Shown: positions 63,901-64,000 of the stretch, one piece after another
How the letters are laid out: each line of letters starts with the position of its first letter
Numbering within the stretch: the stretch's first letter is position 1
DNA from: Paenibacillus peoriae KCTC 3763
GTDB lineage: Bacteria; Bacillota; Bacilli; Paenibacillales; Paenibacillaceae
Direction: 5' to 3'
DNA: 64,000 nucleotides
NCBI RefSeq assembly: GCF_000236805.1
Contig: NZ_AGFX01000012.1
Span: 62,001 to 126,000 of the forward strand
Translations under genes and position numbers: made by a program
Notes under the pieces: generated by a model
Database searches by the model: none
What the model saw: only the letters and a program-made list of their open reading frames with translations
Told to the model about the DNA's origin: nothing

Positions 63901-64000
63901 CAAAGAACCACCGTTGAATGGGTGTCAGCTCCACCTTGCCTGCAACATCTTCCTGACTGGCGATTTTGCCATCTGTACGAAGCAAAGGACTAAGCGACGC
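29633..64000 (-). CDS. triD: Tridecaptin-type NRPS, modules (1)2-10 plus C11 (TriD, 5' end outside window)
   Basis: The visible 11,455 residues are open to the right edge, so the start, the lipo-initiation C domain, A1 and A2 lie beyond it. Visible order: E2, C-A(Gly)-T-E, C-A(Ser)-T-E, C-A(Trp)-T-E, C-A(Ser)-T, C-A(Dab)-T, C-A(Dab)-T-E, C-A(Val)-T, C-A(Glu)-T, C11. The pattern matches tridecaptin residues 2-10 with D at 2, 4, 5 and 8. C domains after E are D-to-L type (LENVYALTPMQ, HHxxMDGW); others are L-to-L (SSAQKR, MHHIxSDG). The protein ends after C11 with a short acidic tail. The internal ATG at 63985 lies between a carrier and an E domain and is not a start. Confidence 0.9.
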   Translation of the reverse strand, partial: ASLSPLLRTDGKIASQEDVAGKVELTPIQRWFFEQQPVDLHHSNQAMMLYRAGRFDVNALRRTMERIIQHHDALRTVFRTTEHGYAAWNRSVEEGKLYALDIVNFSGVEDESAAVEAKASEIQASIRLSEGPLVKLGLFQCAGGDHLLIVIHHLVVDGVSWRILLEDLASGYEQAVAGKTGKAIRLPHKTDSFQTWAEHLSAYANSAMMERELAYWQHIEQAEANLVKPLPKDYANDKALLGDSQVVTVRWTKQETDLLLKQAHRAYNTEMNDLLLAALGKAVYEWSGSERVLINLEGHGREAIVPDVDITRTIGWFTSQFPVVLDGSLGQAGNTARLIKQVKEGLRHIPQKGIGYGILRYLSNTDAFVQAGVKLQTEPEISFNYLGQFDQDYKGNDLQPSSYSIGVPVSTNAAMDFALDINGVIEDGELLFTIRYGTTQFRHETIARLGELLGVGLREVISHCVAQERTVLTPSDVLLNNVTLDELEQLVEDTRDMGELENVYALTPMQKGMLFYSLMDADSAAYFEQATFELNGRFDVVAFGKSFDLLVQRHEALRTNFISSWKDEPVQVVFRNRSGALYYEDLRGLEKEARKAYVEAFILADKAKGFRLAEDVLIRVSILQTGDETYHFIWSFHHILMDGWCLSFMTQEVFGSYLALRAGKEPVLEPVTPFSRFIEWLERQDREASLQYWSGYLADYEQQITLPQQKTQPKSIQSGEYVAGELECDFQPELVAQIDRVAKQNQVTINTLIQTVWGVLLQKYNNSTDVVFGSVVSGRPGDIPGVERMIGLFINTIPVRVQSEKGEAFVELMKRTQRQALASNAYDAFPLYEIQALTEQKQDLINHIMIFENYPVEQQVEQLGSEGQEPFTISNVVATEQTNYDLNVVVMPGEGIKIRFMYNALSFDQAGIERLHGHFARLLEQISLNPHARIEELELVTAAEKQQITVAFNDNVCAYPWNQTIHQLFEDQVECTPDQVALVFGNQRLTYRELNERANSLARMLQAQGVGPDKLVGLMVQRSVEMIVGLLAVLKAGGAYVPIDPEFPSSRIEYMLEDSEAAVLLTSRDLAEEHHCNANTMFLEDAELYQGESGNLETITRPEHLAYVIYTSGSTGNPKGVMLQHRSVLNFITGMREVINFEASKTILSLTTISFDIFVLETILPLLGGMTVVLGDRQHQVDPQALGELIAHHHIEMLQMTPSRLQMLLGHEAGSRALRNVKEIMVGGEALPSKLLAALQEINGPRIYNMYGPTETTVWSTVQELTHAQDINIGRPIANTQIYIMNANGELQPVGVPGELCIAGEGLARGYWKREELTAEKFVNNPFAGGKAGHERMYRTGDLARWMPDGNIEYLGRMDHQVKIRGYRIELGEIESQLLQVESVQEAVIIAREDETSQTQLVAYYIASQELGAGELRHELGRELPSYMMPSYFIWLEQMPLTPNGKIDRKTLPTPEGNLQSGADYAEPRTATERALVVVWQSVLGVQTVGILDNFFDLGGDSIKAIQIVSRAFQAGYKLDMKDLFRYPIIATLAPHMHEISRIAEQGEVSGETALLPIQHWFFAQEQVVDVHHFNQAVTLHREQGFDESALRQALGKLTEHHDALRMVFSKTEQGYEAWNRGIQEGELYHLDVLDFRNLTDEAMLNAAIEAKASEIQSSIRLHVGPLFKAGLFHCSDGDHLLLAIHHLVVDGVSWRILFEDLAVAYEQAVNQEVLQLPDKTDSFRSWSQRLVTFANSPAMESERAYWEQLNASALADQEQLPEDQTQVGRFTLADTDTVVVKLTEEETERLLKQAHRAYNTEVNDLLLTALGMMLYTWTSHQRSLVNLEGHGREDILPDTDISRTVGWFTSQYPVLLDIGRDHALSERIKQVKESLRHIPNKGIGYGIWRHLSESGQAVGHQADALHLGQHKAFAEPQVSFNYLGQFDQDLQNSDMRMSPYSIGSAVSDRMKMKYALDVSGIVTNGILELDIRYNGKAFRKDTIQMLADLLKANLLEIIEHCVTRERTELTPSDVLLKGLTLEQLATIMEQTKDVGELENVYPLTPMQKGMLFHSLMNAETGVYFEQATFDLEGHFVPSIFEESLKLLVSRHAILRTNFYSGWHGQPLQIVYLHKNPSFHYEDVRGREHAVAELVAQDKARNFDLSKDALMRVTVFRTGDSSYRFVWSFHHIVMDGWCLSLVTDEVFGAYFALLEHKQPVLAPVKPYSDYIEWLEHQDTQEATRYWSDYLVGFEQQTLLPGKNAQASVVARDEDTDRSGGSSNSGYVSEKLPFMLGKERSAALNQIAKQQHVTINTLLQSAWGVILQKYNNNQDVVFGGVVSGRPAEIPGVENMIGLFINTIPVRICSAQNATFVDMMRKTQEQALASSVYDTFPLYDIQAQTEQKQDLINHIMVFENYPIGQQMKQVGSSGETRAQTGFSIANVALAEQTNYDFNLIVVPDEDISILLEYNALVYNRSAMERIQGHIDHVIGQIVNNPHIRVNELELVTPEEQAQIIQVWGDTAAAYPQDQTLSTLFEQQAGRTPDQVAVLCGAESLTYRELNERANRLARTLRAEGVQPDQPVGILVQRSLEMIVGIYAILKAGGAYVPIDPEYPADRIRFMLEDSGAKLVLTQSYLAEQASLSFDGKVLVLDRLEQDGKEMYHEDGSNLGPLAGPRHVAYVIYTSGSTGKPKGVMVEHHSVLNRILWMHDRYGLSAEDTILQKTAFTFDVSVWELFWWSMVGSKVSLLSVGGEKNPEDIVDTIARDGVTTMHFVPAMLHAFLEYVEQQPREVIQAKLGTLRHVFASGEALPPQHVARFQRLVSSLAGAKLINLYGPTEATVDVSYFDCEPGEDHAVIPIGKPIQNIRLYIVKEGTEQLQPIGVAGELCISGVGVARGYLNRPELTAEKFVADPFADGEAGYERMYRTGDLARWMPDGNIEYLGRIDHQVKIRGYRIELGEVESQLLKVESIREAVVMARADETGQKQMVAYYVAGQEMGASELRSELGRELPSYMVPSYFVQLEQMPLSPNGKIDRKALPAPEGSLQSGADYAEPRTAPERALVAVWQAVLGVQTVGILDNFFDLGGDSIKAIQIASRAFQAGYKLDMKDLFQHPTVAALAPHMHEVSRIADQGEVSGETALLPIQHWFFAQERERPQHFNQAVMLYRATGFKEAAVRQVMDHIVKHHDALRTLFRPGASGYAAWTRRVEEGALYTLETVDYRERATYAEALEAKATEIQSSIDLSAGPLVKLGLFRTADGDHLLIAIHHLVMDGVSWRILFEDFATGYEQAMKGEPVRLPYKTDSFQTWARELTAYHRSAAASDASYWKQVEQAKAKMAPLPKDFVYEGSLNADSEVLTVEWGEDETRQLLKQAHRAYNTEVNDLLLTALGLALHNWTGAGQVLVNLEGHGREAIHPEVDITRTIGWFTSLYPVLLETGKGMTLAKRIKETKEGLRRIPHKGLTYGTWRYLSPASSADEMRTTAAEPEISFNYLGQVDEDLQNSGMTLSSYSVGETEDAHSRLPYTLDLNAMISEGTLRLTIAYSRKQYRKETLERVAGLLQSALQEVIAHCVAQEQPELTPSDVSFKGLTTGELEQIAEQAGHIGELENVYALTPMQKGMLFYNLMDSQSGAYFEQASFDLQGHFNMAAFVASLDILVQRHTALRTNFYSGWKDEPLQVVYRNKRSELYVEDLRDMEEVKQNDYILEFTRKDKQRGFDLAQDALMRVAVLRTGEDSYRFVWSFHHIVMDGWCLSLVTGEVFASYFAILAHKQPELAPVTPYSQYIDWLEQQDRQAAAGYWSKILEGYEEQSRLPQAKIQGKTGYQAERLDFDLGAELTAGIQRVAKRYQVTINTLMQTVWGILLQKYNGTDDVVFGSVVSGRPAEIPNVEHIIGLFINTIPVRINTQEGSLFSDVMQQNQQQSIASHAYDTYPLYEIQGLSELKQDLINHILIFENYPVEEQIEQLGHGEESESSFSITGAESVEQTNYDFNLVVLPGNTIHMSFGYNALAFERESVEQIRGHLVQLLEQVVANPDIQVHELDMVTAQEREQIVEVWGNTAAAYPSEQTIHGLFEAQAMRTPEQAALFFEGERLSYRELNERANRLARTLHSQGVTKDRLVGLMTERSVDMIVGIFGILKAGGAYVPIDPTYPEERIRYMLDDSGAKLLLTQSHLVDKAAFEGNMLVLDGVQGVYHEDGSNLEPLSGPNDLAYVIYTSGTTGQPKGVMLEHHGLCNLKTYFDQTLQISTSDHALLFASYSFDAACWEIFQALFCGATLYVPTSETILNYERFEQYMADHRITVAALPPTYAVYLEPKRMPNLRILFTAGSASSTELVYKWKDQVLYYNGYGPTENSVATSIWPVSEDARAGQLISIGRPMPNHRVYMVDIHGHLAPVGVAGELCVSGPGLARGYLDRPELTAEKFVPNPFAAAEAGYERMYRTGDLARWMPDGNIEYLGRIDHQVKIRGYRIELGEVEAQILKVENVQEVIVLARENEQGQNQLVAYYVAEREVSAGELRGLLGEELPNYMVPSYFIQLEQMPLTPNGKIDRKALPAAEGSLQSGVDYVEPRTALEQTLVSIWQAVLGAKRVGILDNFFDLGGDSIKAIQVSSRLLQAGYKLEMKDLFQYPSISLLSGHVHKVSRTADQRAISGAVKLTPIQQWFFGQSSVEPHYFNQSVMLHRAEGFDVDALHQAVTKVAGHHDALRMVFRQTEQGYEAWNRDLNEGQLYSLDVVDLTDVEEAADVVKAIEAKANAIQSSIRLDEGPLVKLGFFHCMDGDHLLIAIHHLVVDGISWRIVFEDFASGYEQAVRGETIRLPYKTDSFSAWAERLSQYANSPAIENERGYWQRLAQTEVASLPKDHERAEGPHYPLRDSETVTVAWSEQETRLLLQEAHRAYNTEVNDLLLTALGTALYSWSGQERVLVNLEGHGREAIVPDIDITRTVGWFTSQYPVLLDVDGKAEIDQRIKRVKEDLRHVPHKGIGYGILKYMSQDDADHFLTLQPEISFNYLGQFDQDLENSDISLSSHTGGEPMSDSTLLEHPLNVNGMITAGMLTLEIRYDSKVYHGQNVENFARLLQESLQEVIVHCASKERSELTPSDVLFKGLTLEQLEQLTEQTASVGELENVYALSPMQKGMLFHSLMEPGSGAYFQQASFDQHGSFDVAVFRQSLDLLTQRHEALRTNFHMFETGRNQEPLQIVFRHKGSDLSFADLRGMQKAEQQAYIQTFKLQDQARGFDLGTDALMRVQVLQTDEQTYHLVWSFHHIVMDGWCLSLVTGEVFGTYFALLEQKQPELAAVTPYSQYIEWLDRQDERAAREYWSSYLAGFEQQTLLPGSDASMKEQALDNKESAVSISAGKIGEYVSEKITVDLDRTWSEAMYRIAKQQQVTINTLMQTVWGVILQKYNNNEDVIFGSVVSGRPTDIPGVENMIGLFINTIPVRIQSERNATFVDMMRKTQEQALASGAYVSFPLYEIQALTEQKQNLINHIMVFENYPVEQQVEQLGEVRPSAFEITNVEVVEQTNYDLDLIVMPDENFRIMFRYNANVYDRSTIERMRGHVLHVIEQIINNPHIRMNELELVTPEEQAQIVQVWGNTATAYQQDQTLSTLFEQQAACTPEQVAVLCGAESLTYRELNERANRLARTLRAEGVQPDQPVGILVQRSLEMIVGIYAILKAGGAYVPIDPEYPADRIRFMLEDSGAKLVLTQARMAEQASLSFDGKVLVLDLDRLEQDGKEMYHEDGSNLEPLAGPRHVAYVIYTSGSTGKPKGVMVEHHSVLNRILWMHDRYGLSAEDTILQKTAFTFDVSVWELFWWSMVGSKVSLLSVGGEKNPEDIVNTIARDGVTTMHFVPAMLHAFLEYVEQQPREVMQAKLGTLRHVFASGEALPPQHVERFQRLVLSLSRAKLINLYGPTEATVDVSYFDCEPTKEYTVIPIGKPIQNIRLYIVKEGTEQLQPIGVAGELCISGVGVARGYLNRPELTAEKFVADPFAGGEAGYERMYRTGDLARWMPDGNIEYLGRIDHQVKIRGYRIELGEVESQLLKVESIREAVVMARADETGQKQMVAYYVAGQEMGASELRSELGRELPSYMVPSYFVQLEQMPLSPNGKIDRKALPAPEGSLQSGADYVAPRTWVEAKLAQIWQDVLGLAQVGVKENFFEIGGHSLRATTLASKIHKELNKPLPLRSIFEAPTIEQLAAVLESLDQVAYASIPVTEKRSFYPLSSAQKRLYVLHQFDPHDVNYNMPSVLHVSGPLDVKRVEDVFGQLIARHATLRTRFALVDGEPMQWIEDTVPFAVEHTKVQAGDTTAQTDMTTDTMVSPETQEQVQRFVRPFDLQTAPLLRVGVVDLGVLGVGQKAHYLLMLDMHHIVSDGVSMQVLTDEFVRLYGGEELSPLRIQYKDYAAWQQSETHQEWMQRQEAYWLNTFRGELPVLDLPTDFARPAVQSTAGDTIEFGLEREVTEHLKELAAQTGSTLYMVLLAAYTALLHKYTGQEDIVVGTPIAGRPHAELESLVGVFINTLAIRNYPSGDKTFLDYLQEVKEHALSAYEHQDYPFEELVEKLNLTRDTSRNALFDTMFELKTLEQQEFQLEGLTLSSYPLENNTAKFDLTLDALEQPEGILCSLEYSTALYKPETIARFAKHFTEIVRAIAHHPQQQLAALNMVTAEEKAQILYGFGDVGVPDVAAVEAGVLFHAFVEEQAQLVPDHVAVVYEQQQLTYRTLNERANQLARRLRKEGIERESIVGILSERSVDMLVGVLAVWKAGGAYVPLDADYPSERIRFMLEDSGATVLLTQIGLQERAQVWLEESRAASESATGLHLHTVLALDDESLYTGDVTDIEHINEPQDLAYVIYTSGTTGRPKGVMIEHHSLVNTAVAYRRDYRLSQFPVRLLQLASFSFDVFVGDIARVLYNGGTMVICPKDDRIDPSRLYGWIHDYQITVFESTPALIVPFMQHVHEHGLDMSSLELLITSSDSCSVTDYRMLQERFGADIRIINSYGVTEAAIDSSFYDEELSKLPGSGNVPIGQAWLNARFYIVDSQLNPVPIGVLGELYIGGAGVARGYLNRAELTAEKFMANPYVPGERLYRTGDLARWMPDGNVDFIGRMDYQVKIRGFRIELGEVEAQLLTVEGIQKAIVTAWETEDGNKDLCAYIVASAALNLPELRNTLQPKLPGYMIPAYVVQLDHFPLTPNGKIDRKALPAPEARLEGGTEYVAPRTLLEEQLVLIWQSVLNHPQIGIKDNFFEVGGHSLRATTLMAKIHQELNHKLALRDIFQYPTIEQLVQVMGGHQTQQTYASIPVVEERAYYPVSSAQKRMYVLSHLEGGEVSYNMPGALIIEGSLDKTKFEEAFRLLIARHETLRTSFDMLDGEVVQRIAATVEFNVEHAQASEEETQQYALNFVRAFDLAQAPLLRVQLVENGPQRHVMLYDMHHIISDGVTDGIIVQEFSQLYEGKELPPLRIQYKDYAVWQHSDMHSDRLRDQESYWLKTMAGEIPALDMPTDFARPAVQRLEGARYDFAIGAEDSEQLKQLAAQTGSTLYMVLLAAYSTLLHKYTGQDDIIVGTPIAGRPHAELESLVGVFLNTLAIRNYPSGDKTFLDYLLEVKEHALSAYEHQDYPFEELVEKLNLTRDTSRNALFDTMFELKTFEQQEFELEGLTFKPYPTENNTAKFDLTLDAVEQPEGILCSLEYSTALYKPETIARLAKHFTELVHAIILHPQQSLAALDMVTAGEKAQILYGFGDVGVSDVAAVEAGALFHAFVEEQAQLVPDHVAVVYEQQQLTYRTLNERANQLARRLRKEGIERESIVGILSKRSVDMLVGVLAVWKAGGAYVPLDADYPSERIRFMLEDSGATVLLTQTDLQERAQVWVEESQWALAGAKSEGQLETAASAETLEQDAYTLSGDLSLTPASPTDRETASEPAAGLRLHTVLALDDESLYTGDTTDIEHINEPQDLAYVIYTSGTTGRPKGVMIEHHSLVNTAVAYRRDYRLSQFPVRLLQLASFSFDVFVGDIARVLFNGGTMVICPKDDRIDPSRLYGWIRDYQITVFESTPALIVPFMQHVHEHGLDMSSLELLITSSDSCSVTDYRVLQERFGADIRIINSYGVTEAAIDSSFYDEELSKLPGSGNVPIGQAWLNARFYIVDSQLNPVPIGVLGELCIGGAGVARGYLNRTELTAEKFVANPYVPGERLYRTGDLARWMPDGNVDFIGRMDYQVKIRGFRIELGEIETAIQRVPGVRQAVVIDRTDERGHKYLCGYLTGEAELRLEEVQAELEAGLPAHMVPARLMRLKAIPLTSNGKIDRKALPEPEGSIHTGAAYVAPRTTVEQVLATVWAGVLSVEAVGTQDNFFELGGDSIKALQVSSRLLQAGYRLEMKDLFSNPTLSTLALRVQSVTRLADQSEVAGAVKLTPVQQWFFEQNLTDAHHHNQSIMLHSKDGFDEPALRMAMDQIVSHHDALRTIFRPTDHGYEAWNRLIGEGELYTLERMDFRNETELSAAIEAKVNEIQAGIHLSEGPLMKLGLFNCPDGDHLLIVIHHLVVDGVSWRILFEDITTAYEQALNGQAIRLPLKTDSFRIWADEQSRYANGPAVAAELAFWQEIEQGVYEPLPKDQPQPYSLNKDSEIITATWTAQETEQLLKQAHRAYNTDMNDLLLTALGMAVHRWAGIERVLVSLEGHGRESILPELDITRTVGWFTTQFPVVLDMGVGQDLSRRIKNVKEGLRRIPQKGIGYGILRYLSAAHAQKRFVTEPEISFNYLGQFDQDLQNQSIDVSPYSSGTELSAHAARSHTLDMNGLISEGELQLTISYSNQEYRRETMEQLAEVFRTSLQEIIAHCVGRKQQELTPSDVMLKNVTMAELDQLVERTRSIGELENVYALTPMQKGMLFHSLMDAESGAYFEQTTFDLHGRFQVDVFQDSLNHLAQRHEIFRANFISGWQDEPVQVIFRHKDVGFTYEDLCHLDDQERDAYVKDFIRQDKATGFDLSRDALMRVAILRTGDEDYYFVWSSHHILMDGWCVALVTDEVFEAYFAAVEHREPKLAPVTPYSQYIEWLEAQDVEAASSYWNDYLLDYDQQTSIPTGKAGVKADGAQFEHVLCDLGKDLTGRIEMVAKQHHVTTNTLLQTAWGLLLQKYNSSDDAVFGGVVSGRPADIPGIENMVGLFINTIPVRIRSGAEETFADMIRANQKQALVSQVYETYPLYEIQALTEQKQDLINHIIVFENYPVEEQVEQLGEGAESDFKISNAGMIEQTNYDFNVLVMPQEAMKIRFEYNAKLYDREAVERTQGHLVQLLEQVTAKPDMRVHELDVLGEQECEQILGIWGNTAAAYPSEQTIHGLFETQAAQTPEQAALFFEGEQLTYRELNERANRLARTLRNQGVTKDSLVGLMAERSVELIVGILGILKAGGAYVPIDPTYPEERIRYMLNDSGAELLLTQSYLVEKAVFDGHVLVLDGAQTVDHEEGSNLEPLSGPNDLAYVIYTSGTTGQPKGVMVEHRNVVRLVKNTNYAQLDADTRILQTGAVVFDASTFEIWGALLNGGQLVLVNQDVILDALKLKEAVRNHGITTMWLTAPLFNQLSQQDLELFEGIRELLVGGDVLSVPHINRVMKAHPHLQIINGYGPTENTTFSTTHAITGMQSGSVPIGRPIHNSTAYVVDRSMRLQPVGVWGELIVGGDGVARGYRNRPDLTAEKFIDSPFRSGESCYRTGDLVRLNVDGTLEYKGRIDAQVKIRGYRIELGEVEMQLLKLEAVREAMVIAREDEQGQKQLCAYVVADEEVVASELRSALSQELPGYMVPSYFIHLEQMPLTPNGKIDRKALPAPEVSLQSEADYVEPRTWVEAKLAQIWQEVLGLTQVGVKENFFEIGGHSLRATTLASKIHKELNKLLPLRSIFEAPTIEQLAAVLESLDQVTYASIPVTEACAFYPLSSAQKRQYVLHQFDPNDVNYNIPSVLQVSGPLDVKRVENVFRQLLARHATLRTRFTLVDSEPMQWIEDTVPFEVEYTKVQAEGATTAPHSDTDTMISKEAQELVRRFVRPFSLQAAPLLRVGVVDLGVPGVEQEAQHLLMLDMHHIVSDGVSMGVLTDEFVRLYGGEELSPLRIQYKDYAVWQQSEAHQEWMQRQEAYWLDTFRGELPVLDLPTDFARPAVRNTAGDTVVFGLEREVNERLKELAAQTGSTLYMVLLAAYTALLHQYSGQEDIVVGTPIAGRPHADLEPIIGMFVGTLAMRNYPTAEHTFRSYVEEVKVRALQAYEHQDYPFEELVEKLNVKRDMSRNPLFDTMFTLQTTEEGELQLADLSFRPYGLEQTPAKFDLTLEASQEEAGIQFGLQYATALYQRETVERMTGHFIRLAEAVASNPDVKLGEIKLITAEETERILKVFNDPNAHSVRGARHGQAQARSLSERFEEQAKLSPERVAVVSGDTALTYTELNEQANQLARVLRAKGVEADQPVGVLLERSADILVSILGILKAGGAYVPMDTMYPQERIDYMLQDSGATVVITSKVAILSLSLPSTVRAIVLDDEDVQAGLDGQDASNLIPVAGAQNLAYMIYTSGTTGQPKGVMIEQGSVSNLVDALFERVYSRYEQPLHVAWLSAFVFDASVKQIFASLLLGHTLHVVSRDVSLSGEHLIAYYRTHRIDLSDGTPAHLHILNESVSVTEAPDVKHYLIGGEALSVQLVNVFLHKWSGYRPVITNVYGPTETTVDATAYTIEDVEALNVLLEKGEHTVSIGTPIANQSVYILNSQQQLVPIGIAGELYIGGAGVGRGYLNLPELTAEKFIPNPFVSASLETEQAQDVHIHRMYRTGDLARWLPDGSIEYLGRIDHQVKIRGYRIELGEVEAQLLTVYGIQKAVVTAWENEDGHKDLCAYIVASASLSLPELRSALQPKLPDYMIPTYVVQMDRFPLTPSGKIDRRALPAPEARLEGGMEYVAPRTPLEAKLAHIWQDVLKLSSVGVTDSFFDVGGHSLRATTLVAKIHQELDSRITLREVFQHFTIEQQAKLIATHGTDTYTVIPAVAKQAYYPVSSAQKRLYILSHLSHLEGGDVSYNMPGVLIVEGPLQADQLESAFCQLIARHETLRTSFEMVEGEVVQRVYDQVEFAVERLQASESEAEAYIGSFVRSFDLRQAPLLRVRLIQTGPERHLLMYDMHHIISDGVSSNNIVQELVQLYEGQELQPLQIQYKDYAAWQQQEMQRESYQRRKHFWLEHLAGELPVLDLPIAYPRPAVRSFEGALYEFTVDPNVSEQLHRMAAQTGSTLYMVLLSAYTVLLSKYSGQDDLIIGTPVAGRLLPELEPLIGMFVNTLAIRHQLRGNQTFYSYLLEARDRTLQAFEHQDYPLEELVEKLDVARDASRNPLFDTMFVLENTESQEAKLETLSFSPYVQEHRISKFDLTLSMSDEDGGIKGSFEYCTKLFGADAIERLTEDLLAILSQVGTDPDLLLSDIQVNSGEQPQGFSPDSIDFAF
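31000..34305 (-). other. NRPS module 10: C-A(Glu)-T
   Basis: C10 (about 34300-32920) is L-to-L with DMHHIVSDG and closely resembles C7. A10 (32905-31290) has the code DAKDLGVVD, identical to the surfactin Glu code as I know it. T10 is GGHSLRA (about 31120). There is no E domain, so L-Glu, matching Glu10 of tridecaptin. Confidence 0.82.
34310..37413 (-). other. NRPS module 9: C-A(Val)-T, mosaic A domain
   Basis: C9 (37413-36080) is D-to-L with SSHHILMDGW. A9 (36065-34580) has the code DAFWLGGTF, read as Val, whereas tridecaptin A1 has Phe here. Residues before YTSGTTG match the Trp domain A5 closely (VWGNTAAAYPSEQTIHGLFE shared); after it they match the Val domain A11. T9 is GGHSLRA, no E domain. 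Confidence 0.8.
37415..42160 (-). other. NRPS module 8: C-A(Dab)-T-E
   Basis: C8 (about 42155-40830) is L-to-L. A8 (40820-39110) has the code DVGEISSID, a 2,4-diaminobutyrate code. It carries an insert of about 33 residues (near 40265-40425) absent from A7. T8 is GGDSIKA; E8 (38850-37430) has intact HHLVVDG and FNYLGQFDQ. Product residue D-Dab8. Confidence 0.82.
39350..43950 (-). repeat. Tandem duplication of Dab-activating C/A segment
   Basis: The segment encoding the back of C plus A is repeated as module 7 (about 42680-44900) and module 8 (about 39350-41400) with near-identical DNA. The only large difference is the insert in A8. Confidence 0.75.
42165..45425 (-). other. NRPS module 7: C-A(Dab)-T
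   Basis: C7 (about 45420-44050) is L-to-L with DMHHIVSDG. A7 (44020-42430) has the code DVGEISSID for Dab. T7 is GGHSLRA (about 42270), no E domain, giving L-Dab7. The back half of C7 through A7 is nearly identical to C8-A8. Confidence 0.82.
45430..48670 (-). other. NRPS module 6: C-A(Ser)-T
   Basis: C6 (48670-47290) is D-to-L with [11 protein letters not shown]6 (47270-45690) has the Ser code DVWHFSLVD. T6 is GGHSLRA (about 45550), no E domain, giving L-Ser6. Confidence 0.82.
48672..53230 (-). other. NRPS module 5: C-A(Trp)-T-E
   Basis: C5 (53230-51900) is D-to-L. A5 (51885-50390) has the code DAWAFAGVA, related to the Phe code DAWTIAAIC but with smaller residues at two positions, consistent with the larger Trp. 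T5 is GGDSIKA (about 50230), E5 (50115-48690) intact. Trp is chosen from the tridecaptin order; Phe is not excluded. Confidence 0.75.
53232..57893 (-). other. NRPS module 4: C-A(Ser)-T-E
   Basis: C4 (57893-56510) is D-to-L. A4 (56495-54940) has the Ser code DVWHFSLVD. T4 is GGDSIKA (about 54785). E4 (54670-53240) has IHHLVMDGVSWR and FNYLGQVDED. Product residue D-Ser4. Confidence 0.82.
57895..62506 (-). other. NRPS module 3: C-A(Gly)-T-E
   Basis: C3 (62506-61160) is D-to-L with HHILMDG at 62072-62092. A3 (61150-59640) has the code DILQMGMVW, a Gly code. T3 has its phosphopantetheine Ser at 59495-59497 in GGDSIKA. A full E domain follows (59385-57895) although Gly is achiral; its HHLVVDG, EGHGRE and FNYLGQFDQ motifs are intact. 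Confidence 0.82.
62510..64000 (-). other. NRPS epimerisation domain of module 2
   Basis: The visible right edge opens in the linker before an E domain ([42 protein letters not shown] at 62831-62860). The A domain is outside the window; by tridecaptin order it should be Dab, giving D-Dab2. Confidence 0.8.

Noticed and set aside
63983-63985. ATG as start of triD
   Set aside because: The frame is open to the window edge and the codon lies in the linker before an E domain; a synthetase would not begin there.
18111-64000. Assignment to polymyxin or fusaricidin synthetase
   Set aside because: Polymyxin needs ten residues with Thr and many Dab; fusaricidin is a six-residue cyclic depsipeptide. The codes and E pattern fit a 13-residue tridecaptin instead.

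Overview
The window looks like a chromosome segment of a Paenibacillus of the polymyxa group. The evidence is low-GC Gram-positive style genes with strong AGGAGG ribosome sites, a NadA/NadS/NadR(NiaR) locus, a BcrC-type phosphatase, and above all two giant NRPS genes whose domain order spells a tridecaptin-type lipopeptide. No database search was run; product names rest on motifs and family knowledge.

Layout. 1-5.5 kb: edge of a response regulator, two convergent PAP2 phosphatases sharing a terminator, a GNAT/YoaP-like acetyltransferase, a YidC insertase preceded by a leader ORF, and a secreted PQQ-type beta-propeller. 5.5-8.5 kb: nadA diverging from nadS-nadR, with a NiaR-type operator between them. 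8.6-13.3 kb: accessory stretch with an XRE regulator and alpha/beta hydrolase, a Tn3-type transposase remnant, and an AT-rich dehydratase/ornithine-cyclodeaminase-like pair. 13.5-18 kb: greA, two small genes of unknown function, and a large secreted multidomain protein. 18.1-64 kb, 72% of the window: the minus-strand NRPS genes triD (5' end beyond the window) and triE.

The NRPS line reads, in transcription order: E2 | Gly3(E) | D-Ser4 | D-Trp5 | Ser6 | Dab7 | D-Dab8 | Val9 | Glu10 | C11 // Val11 | D-Ile12 | Ser13-TE. It matches the tridecaptin A1 order as I remember it, except Val instead of Phe at 9 and Ser instead of Ala at 13. Condensation domains follow the expected types, D-to-L after E domains and L-to-L elsewhere. 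The sequence shows how both differences probably arose: A9 is a mosaic whose front half matches the Trp domain A5 and whose specificity core matches the Val domain A11, and A13 carries a Ser core nearly identical to A4 and A6.

The best candidate for an undescribed system is the region upstream of yidC (3549-3905). A 106-codon ORF with a consensus ribosome site and an N-terminal membrane segment ends inside yidC. A 9-bp perfect hairpin, extendable, buries the yidC ribosome site, and its 5' arm lies in the leader ORF just after an Arg-rich then acidic stretch. This is the architecture of the Bacillus subtilis MifM arrest peptide that controls YidC2.
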